64,000 bases of DNA from positions 124,001 through 188,000 of the forward strand of contig CDMY01000520.1 of assembly GCA_001179505.1 (NCBI GenBank), in the 5' to 3' direction. Made by a program: the position numbers and the translations under genes. Below are positions 57,822 through 64,000 of the stretch, in pieces. The notes under the pieces were generated by a model. It saw nothing but the letters and a program-made list of their open reading frames with translations. It did not search any database and had not been told where the DNA came from. The DNA comes from Vitrella brassicaformis (taxonomy: Eukaryota > Sar > Vitrellaceae). Position 1 is the first letter of the stretch; each line of letters opens with the position of its first letter.

Positions 57822-59216
57822 TTAACAACAAATGGAGAGATGGATGGCCCGCCAACCTACCAAAATCCATTGCCGACTGACCGACCTATCTTTCTGACTC
57901 AACATCACCTCGGCCGTCTGTCTGTCCTTCTTTCTGTGTTGGTCGCCCCACTCCTTCAGAGCATAGAATCGCCTCCATTCGGCACCAAATTCTGCTTTCA
58001 TCTTGCTGTTGATATCGCGATCCTCATGGCACGTGATCATCCAGGCGAAATCGTAGGGCTCCAGCTGTACCCCCACCACATACCGCTTCACGGCGTAACG
58101 CGCGCTCTCCTGGGAGAGGTACGGCGCGAAGAAAGGCGAGTAGAACACGAGGCCCTTGTTGGCCGCTATCATCTGCTCTTCAATCGCCCTCTCCAGACGG
58201 CGCATGGTTTCCAGTAGGTCGTTGTGCGTGACCGACAGGGCGAAGAGGAAGATGGGCCCGACAGTGAGCAGGTCGACATTGGATGAGGGCGCGGGAACGA
58301 GAAACGAGGGGAACCTCTTGGACGGATGGTAGTGCGATGGATTGAAGCCGTCAGTAAGCCGATGGAGTCTCGTGAGTGCGTCAGCCACCACCTGCTGGCG
58401 ATAGGCGAGGGCCAGCTGCTCTTTCATGCCGTAATCGGACATGTCCTTCCTCCCTGTGGTGACGTCCCTTGTGCTGTCGATGAGTTCTTTGCCGGTCTTG
58501 TGAGCGGTGAGAAGCTGCCAGTAGAGGTCGGGCATGACGATGCAGATGAGGTGGAAGTTGTGCATGCCCAGCTTGTTGATGTAGTACACGTGACCCCTCA
58601 TGCGCGTGCCCTGAATGAACGAACACAGACAGACAGACGGACAGACAGACAGATGAGAGAGAGCCTGCTGGCTGGCTGGTGTCTTCGTTCTCACAGGGTT
58701 GAATTGCATTGCCCATTCCAGCTTGTGCTGCTTGCCGACCTCTTCAAACCTGAAACAATCAAGGACAACCAACCATATCAGCGAACTTGACGCCGCCTCC
58801 CTCCCTCCCTACCTGGTGACGGTGTAGCAGAACACCAGAGGGAATGTGCGCCCCTCATACTGACAGCTCTCCACCACCGAGATGGGTATCGCATACTCGA
58901 GGTCGTCAAGGTGGCGATAGAACTCGCTCGTTATGTCGGCGAACTCCACCTTGGACCGCCCGCAGCTCTGCGTCAAAAGGAAGGGCCGCATCTTCCGGTC
59001 AAAGCCGGCGTTGGGTCGAACCAAGAGGGAGCCGCGGGGGAAGATGTACTCCCTCATTCGTCCCGCCGCCTCCAGGAACAGCTCCAGAGACCCCTTCTTC
59101 GACTGGCTGTCGGAGTTGCTGTCCGAACCGCCCTTGTCTTCACTCGTGGTGACTTTACTGGCAGTTGGAGGTGTGATGTGGCCGAGGAGGCGGCCAGGGA
59201 CCATGGGTGAGGCCAT
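57822..59216 (-). CDS. unrecognised cytosolic protein, 3 exons
   Basis: Exons 59216-58813, 58749-58695 and 58610-57822 are in frame and give 415 residues. No signal peptide or membrane span is visible. An N-terminal Ser/Asp-rich linker precedes a folded-looking region with motifs such as LELFLEAAGRMREYIFPRGS, YEGRTFPLVFCYTVTRFEEV, GHVYYINKLGMHNFHLICIV, MPDLYWQLLTAHKTGKELI, DALTRLHRLTDGF, LLTVGPIFLFALSVTHNDLL and SARYAVKRYVVGVQLEPYDF. The alternation of aromatic beta-strand-like and helical stretches suggests one or two globular domains. I do not recognise the family. Start choice: a Met three residues downstream is also possible. Confidence 0.75.
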
Positions 59217-59860
59217 GGGGAGGTCTCACCAGCCTCGCAGAGGCTCTCGCAGTTGGGGCGGCGAGGCGGGGAGAGGGGAAGCAGAAGGAGGATAACTTGA
59301 CGGGAACAGAAAGCAACGACGATGGACTAATCCTCAAGATGAAGCCAGCGTCACTCTCATCACCCGAAGCAGACAAGTGGAGTGCCCTTCGGGCAGGCGT
59401 ATCCGTAAAGCAGGGGGAAAGTTTAGGCAATCCGTGAAACCGCTCTCGCCAATCGGCTCGGAAACGCCTCATCCTCGCTCGACGGACGCTTCAGCAGCAT
59501 CAGGCAGCGCTCTTCAGGCATGCGCCTCTGTTGCATGCGTGCGCGGCTCGTTGTGTGTGATCAATTAAAGGAAGCCCTTCTGGCTGGTCCTGATTGCGAT
59601 CCATGCATGAACCACCATGAACCACCATGTGACATACGCCATGTGTGCAGGCGGCCAGCCACTCTCTCAATTTGATTGGCTGCGAGCTGGCCCGCGTTTT
59701 CTAACGCTTGCGCGATCCAAGCTCGCCGGCCGCAACGGCCGTTCCGCAACGAAGTGTACGAAGCACTGTACAAGAAGAACCTTCCTTCCATTCTGTTCTG
59801 GCTGTACCCGCTCTTCTTTCCTTCCCTTTCAATTCGCACCACTTGTTTCGCGTGAAGACC
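59217..59860 (+). promoter_or_regulatory. intergenic region with promoter of the small secreted gene
   Basis: It contains the 20-mer TGCGCGATCCAAGCTCGCCG at 59709-59728, shared exactly with the promoter of the 34291 gene, followed by CGCAACGG sites. A short tandem ACCACCATGA duplication lies at about 59612-59632. The left part is the upstream region of the minus-strand gene starting at 59216. Confidence 0.5.
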
Positions 59861-60139
59861 ATGAAGACCTTGTGGCTCCTCGCTCTGGGCATGCTTGCCT
59901 TGGCTGCCGCGCAGGAAGCCAACGGCGTGACGTCTGCGGATGACGTTCAAGAGGCTGACGCTGTGAGCGCTGAGGGTGGCCTGCGTGGGCTGACATACTA
60001 CACCACTGAGCATCATGAGAGTGACGCCGCGAGCGAGCAGACTACTGCTGAGTGCATCAAGAACTATGATTGGGGATGTCAGAAGTGCAAGTCGGTCCAG
60101 GGTTTAGGGTCTAGGGTTCATAGACCGACGATCCACTGA
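59861..60139 (+). CDS. small secreted protein, 5' paralogue of the 34291 gene (3' end uncertain)
   Basis: The signal peptide MKTLWLLALGMLALAAAQE closely matches MRTLFALALIGLLALAAAQE of the gene at 34291. An acidic stretch follows (TSADDVQEADAVSAEGG), then CIKNYDWGCQKCK, which recalls the DWxCWKxEC core of that gene's Cys modules. The open frame ends at TGA 60137-60139 after telomere-like sequence. A donor (GTCGGT) just after QKC could instead splice to later exons, with candidate acceptors near 60366 and 60476. The record therefore covers the confident 5' part only. Either a short secreted peptide, a truncated pseudogene, or the first exon of a longer gene. Confidence 0.6.
   Translation: MKTLWLLALGMLALAAAQEANGVTSADDVQEADAVSAEGGLRGLTYYTTEHHESDAASEQTTAECIKNYDWGCQKCKSVQGLGSRVHRPTIH
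60100..60117. repeat. interstitial telomere-like TTTAGGG tract
   Basis: GGTTTAGGGTCTAGGGTT is two and a half units of the plant/chromerid-type TTTAGGG repeat, flanked by a 7-bp inverted repeat (GTCGGTC at 60091-60097, GACCGAC at 60122-60128). It lies inside or just after the coding part of the small secreted gene. Confidence 0.65.
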
Positions 60140-60882
60140 TCTGTGAGACAGGACGGCTGTTGAGTCTTTGTCCGTTCCATGAGACAGGCCATGGCGGACA
60201 GGACGTCAGACAGAATGGACTGACGCATACTACATGTCCTACGTGGACTCTCCACAAAATCCACAGACCTTACGTTGCATTGACTTAATCCTTTATCCGG
60301 GACTGACCGCCCGGCAGATCCTCTCTTCACCATTCTCCCCGACTCTCTCCCACCTATTCTTACAGGTTGTATTATATACGGTACGCACATCGGCATCCCA
60401 CACACAGCCCACCACAGGCGATGGCCATCTGGTCTGCGATTATCTCTCTCTCTCTCCTCGTCTGTGTGTGTGCAGGCCCCACCGGCTGGCGTCTGGTGGA
60501 TGAAATTCGGAGTAAATGATGCGTGGGTTCCATTTGAGAGGTCCGATAGATAGCAGCGTGAGTGAATGAGTGAGTGAGTCAGTGAGTGGTGGTGGGCTGC
60601 CAGCAGGCAGACACATAGAGGGAGAGGTAAAGAGAGGTAAAATCGGAGGGCGCGTGAGAGGGAATGGACCAAAGGGGGGCAGACGCGATGCGACAGATCA
60701 ACAATTATAATTACACCTCAATCAACAGACGCTCACTCTTTCTCACACACAAGAGGCCGGGTGGACTTGACGGCTGCAGAACCAGCAGAGTTTTTCAATC
60801 TCCAGTCAGGGAACAGTCCATGTGCTTGGATCCACACGCACCTTTCATGCCGCACACCGATTGCCATGTCCATCCATCCACA
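60140..60882. other. spacer between small secreted gene and right-edge gene
   Basis: Possible further exons of the small secreted gene at about 60366-60505, otherwise no gene seen. Simple CTCTCTCTC and GAGTGAGTGAGTCAGTGAGT tracts. Confidence 0.45.
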
Positions 60883-62606
60883 CTAGATGAATTCCAGTAA
60901 GTGTCCCAGATGGTCAGAACCGAGTTCAAGAGAGACACGGACTGACGAATGTAAAATGTAGGCAGCAATTGCCCACACCAGACTCATCGGCCTCGGACAC
61001 GTGCAGCGGCCTGACCTGCACATACAGACAGACAGACAGACAGACGAGAAGAAGGAGACATGAACAGATACTTGGATGGCCTGTCCGTACGCTTGTCTGT
61101 CTGTCTGTGCAATGGAGTGCTGCGTGTGTGTGTGTGTGTGTGTGGCGGACCTGGTCCACCAGTCGACGGCTCTGGACGCGCCCTCACCCAACAGCTCGCT
61201 GAAGAAGCGCATCTGGTGCAGCGTGATTCCGGCTGCACACAGGGACACACACAGAGGACACACACAGACACTCATAGGTGGGGCCGGGAAGGAACGACAG
61301 CAAAGGCAATGGCGAGACATGAGTGCAGGACGCCCCCCTCTCTCACTCACCCACCCAGTCACTTACGTGCTGCCGACGGGGGAGGGGGCACGGCGGTGGC
61401 GGGGCCGGGCGTGTCGTCATCGTCACTGTTGTCATGGTTCTCGCCGCTCTCCTCACTGCTGTCCTCTGCTGATGCATGGGAGGCAGACCGTCAAGGGGCC
61501 GGTGGGTGCGTGGCTGTGGTGTGGCCTGCCCTGCCTTTCTGTATGTCTGTATCTGCGTATGTGTGCTGTACCAGCTTCCACAGGGTCGAAATCGATGTCG
61601 TACCCGAATCGCTGCGCCTGATTGATCAACAAGCACACCACACAGGGTGGTCACAGATACCAAGATGGATGGGTGGGGGGCAGGGGAGGGGAGGGGGGGG
61701 AGGGGCTGGGTGTGTCACTTACACGAATCACAATCTCTCGCACGAATATGCCCACGGGATCCTCCAGTCCGATACCCTGATGGATGGATGATCGAATTGG
61801 GTCTCTGTGTGTGTACTCGTGTGTGTGTCCGTGAGTTACGCCTGGGTTGAGGCCGATCAAACGGGTATTGCTGACACCCCTCTTGTCCTCAAAAGCTACT
61901 TCAACCCAGTTCCTAAAGACACACACACACATGCATTGAGAACACCCTTGTGATTTGATGTGTTGACAGTGTTGTTCCCCAGGTGGCATGTCTGCTTACC
62001 CGCGCGCTCCGTGGTGTGTGTCTTTTTGTTGTGCTTTGAGTTGGGGTACGTGACTTTCTTCACACGCTCAATCTCCACCAGCTCGCTACCCGCCCCCTCC
62101 TTGGCCGCACCCTCAACCCCCACGCCCCCAGCACCCTCAGCAGTGCTGCTGCTGTAGCTACCGTAGCCCCACACCTGCTGATACTCGTCTGTACTGACGT
62201 CAGCAGGGCCACTGGCGCCCACGCACTCAAACTCAGCCTGAATGGTCCACGGGCACTTGTATCCATTTGTATCTGGATGCATTGCTGTTGAGGCCCACCT
62301 CCTCCTGCTGCGTTGTGATGCAGATCTTGGGGGACAGCGACGCCATGTCGACCTGATCGACATCGACATGTAAAAAATGCACACAGACACATGAGTAGGC
62401 GTGTGTGGTTGTATTGTATTTGTGTATGTTGGGGGGTGGGGGTCACGTTCAGTTGGAGCGCATTCTGCTGGTAGTCAACGGCGCCCTCTTGCGGGTCTCC
62501 GCCGGTACTCAGCTGGCGGTCCGCCATCACCACACCGAGACCACCGAGACCCACACCGATGTCACCGCCCCCCGTGGGATCCTCAGACCTGACGCACACG
62601 CGCACA

Positions 62607-62641
<35 letters not shown>

Positions 62642-64000
62642 GCATGCCATTCTCATATACAGACAGATATCTGTGTGGGTGGGTGTAGGATGCACTGCAT
62701 CGCATACTGTGTTGCGCTGGAGCCCCCAGCTGGAGTGCTGGCAGATACGTTGAAGGCCTTGGACACTTCCCTCTCGCCCTTCTGCCGATCGACAGTGGTG
62801 ACATTGACGAGTGTGCTTACGATTAAACTTCACGTGACGCCACTTACGGTCATAATGACCTCTTGTCACGGTGTGGGCAGGGGGCCATGCCGTCCTCGTG
62901 CTGCTGCTGCTGCTCCTCGTGACTGTCGTCGCCATCGCGTGAAGTCACACCGACACCCACACGGACACAAATGAAAGGAGAACACCAGATGTGTGCGTAT
63001 GTTGTGTCTGCAGTCATTACGCTGAAGCTGACGACGTGTGGATGCCGTCGTATTGGCCGGCGTCTTGGAATGGGGAGCCGCCGCCGAGCATCTCCCCGCC
63101 GCCCACAAGTGGGGTGGGGGCGGGCATGTCAAACGAACTCTGATCAAGCATGACCATGATGCATACACATACAAGCCGTGAGTGTGCGTCTGTGTCTGTG
63201 TCTGTGGTTTGGCCGTGTGGGGGTGTGTGTTGGCTGCCTGTGGGCCGAACTTGACATTGCACGACGATTGCGAGCCAGCTGACGTACACACACGCACAAA
63301 CACACACAGAGAGAGAGAGAGGGAGGGAGGGAGGGAGAGAGAGAAGGGGAGAGGGGGGACGACCAGGGGACAAATACGTGTGTGTCTGCTGCGCTTGGTG
63401 TGTGTGCTGCATGTGCTACATTTGCGGTAGTGGTAGTGGTCTTGAGTATGGAGTCAGGGACGAGCTCAATGAGGTCGCGATGGATGCAAACATTGCCCTG
63501 AGCAGACACGCAGGCAAACAGGCAAGTGATGCGGCGGCCGGATCGTCATCTGGTGCGCGGGAGAAGAGCTCACTGTGATGCGATCGAAGCCCGTCTGCCA
63601 CGACCCGCGGAGATGATAGTTCCTGAACGAGTTCATTCATGGGCGTGTAAATGGACACATTCATGGCGCCCGACATCATGCGGCTCGCTCACCTCGGCTC
63701 TGCACCATTCACACACACGTAGACAGAGGGAGAGAGAGAGAGGGAGACACGTATGTGGTTTGGTGTGGATATGTGTGTGTGGTGTGTCGCACCCACCGGG
63801 CTCGGCCTTGACTTCGGTGAGTTTGTCTTTGGTGCTCAGCTTCCTCCCATCGCCGTAGACTGACACAACACAACACGCCAGTCCCGTGTTTGCCGTCCCC
63901 CATCTCCACCCACTTAACTTACTACGCGTCAGGTTCGGGCACGAGTGGCTCATCATCGAGTTGCAGAACACACCGCCTGCGGCACACACAAACGAATGCG
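60883..64000 (-). CDS. unrecognised multi-exon protein, 5' end beyond the window
   Basis: Minus-strand exons separated by TG/CTGT-rich introns. They include a right-edge exon with CNSMMSHSCPNLTR (about 63976-63925), VYGDGRKLSTKDKLTEVKAE (63861-63800), an exon beginning SGAMNVSIYTPMNELVQELS (about 63677-63530), GNVCIHRDLIELVPDSIL (63502-63425), a Gly/Pro-rich exon (63160-63010), KAFNVSASTPAGGSSATQ (about 62760-62710), KICITTQQEE joined to AEFECVGASGPADVSTDEYQ (62350-62010), NWVEVAFEDKRGVSNTRLIG (61912-61840), GIGLEDPVGIFVREIVIR, AQRFGYDIDFDPVEA, an acidic exon (61465-61378), ITLHQMRFFSELLGEGASRA, and a last exon to 60883. The HSCPN string recalls the NHSCxPN of SET domains, but no other SET motif is visible, so I do not assign a function. 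Partial. Confidence 0.6.

Noticed and set aside
63925-63976. SET-domain methyltransferase from the HSCPN motif at the right edge
   Set aside because: Only this short string resembles SET. The expected GxG, ELxxDY and post-SET motifs are not visible in the exons within the window.
1-64000. tRNA, rRNA and snRNA genes
   Set aside because: I looked by eye for B-box/T-loop GGTTCRA-type signals and conserved rRNA blocks. The few GTTCGA hits lie in coding exons or lack a cloverleaf. A tRNAscan-SE/Infernal run would be decisive.

Overview
The window is nuclear DNA of an intron-dense protist. Almost every gene is split into many short exons by GT-AG introns of about 60-120 bp, and introns and spacers are packed with TG, CTGT, GGAT and CTGG microsatellites. 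A CPW-WPC protein (a family known from apicomplexans and their relatives), PPR and LRR/multi-TM proteins and a TTTAGGG-like interstitial tract together suggest a photosynthetic alveolate of the chromerid type (Vitrella-like). That assignment is inference, not a database match. Positions 108-407 are an N gap.

Left part. 422-4328 (-) is a NOP2-type rRNA cytosine-5 methyltransferase; it diverges from a triple CCCH zinc-finger protein at 4777-7442 (+). About 10.5 kb of gene-poor, microsatellite-rich DNA follows (7443-17993). At 17994-18988 (-) lies a membrane RING-H2 protein, head to head with a 26-exon gene at 18949-27828 (+). My exon chain for that gene stays in frame throughout and gives 2,269 residues: signal peptide, leucine-rich repeats, Cys-rich modules, several membrane spans and a long tail.

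Middle part (28.2-38.8 kb). This is the most unusual region: small secreted-protein genes separated by four copies (A-D) of a roughly 0.4-0.8 kb repeat in alternating orientation. It holds a Cys-rich knottin-like protein (29358-30332, -), a truncated pseudogene (30755-31062, +), a two-module Cys-rich plus PAN-like protein (32794-34291, -), and an inverted pair of paralogues (35381-36613, - and 36880-38129, +) whose C-termini look like S74-type intramolecular chaperone domains ending in a coiled coil. Signal-peptide/promoter modules are shared between genes whose mature parts are unrelated, which points to 5'-end shuffling.

Right part. 38894-46956 (+) is a very intron-rich ankyrin-repeat protein with a C2-like segment. 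47903-50567 (-) is a secreted CPW-WPC protein. 50954-55267 (-) is a PPR-like protein with an Arg/Pro-rich N-terminus. 55678-56822 (+) and 57822-59216 (-) are unrecognised proteins. 59861-60139 (+) is a further small secreted protein that shares its promoter and signal peptide with the 34.3 kb gene. 60883-64000 (-) is an unrecognised protein running off the edge.

No rRNA, tRNA, CRISPR array or autonomous transposon with a recognisable transposase was found. Coordinates of exons quoted individually were derived by hand from splice signals and reading-frame continuity; none is backed by transcripts.
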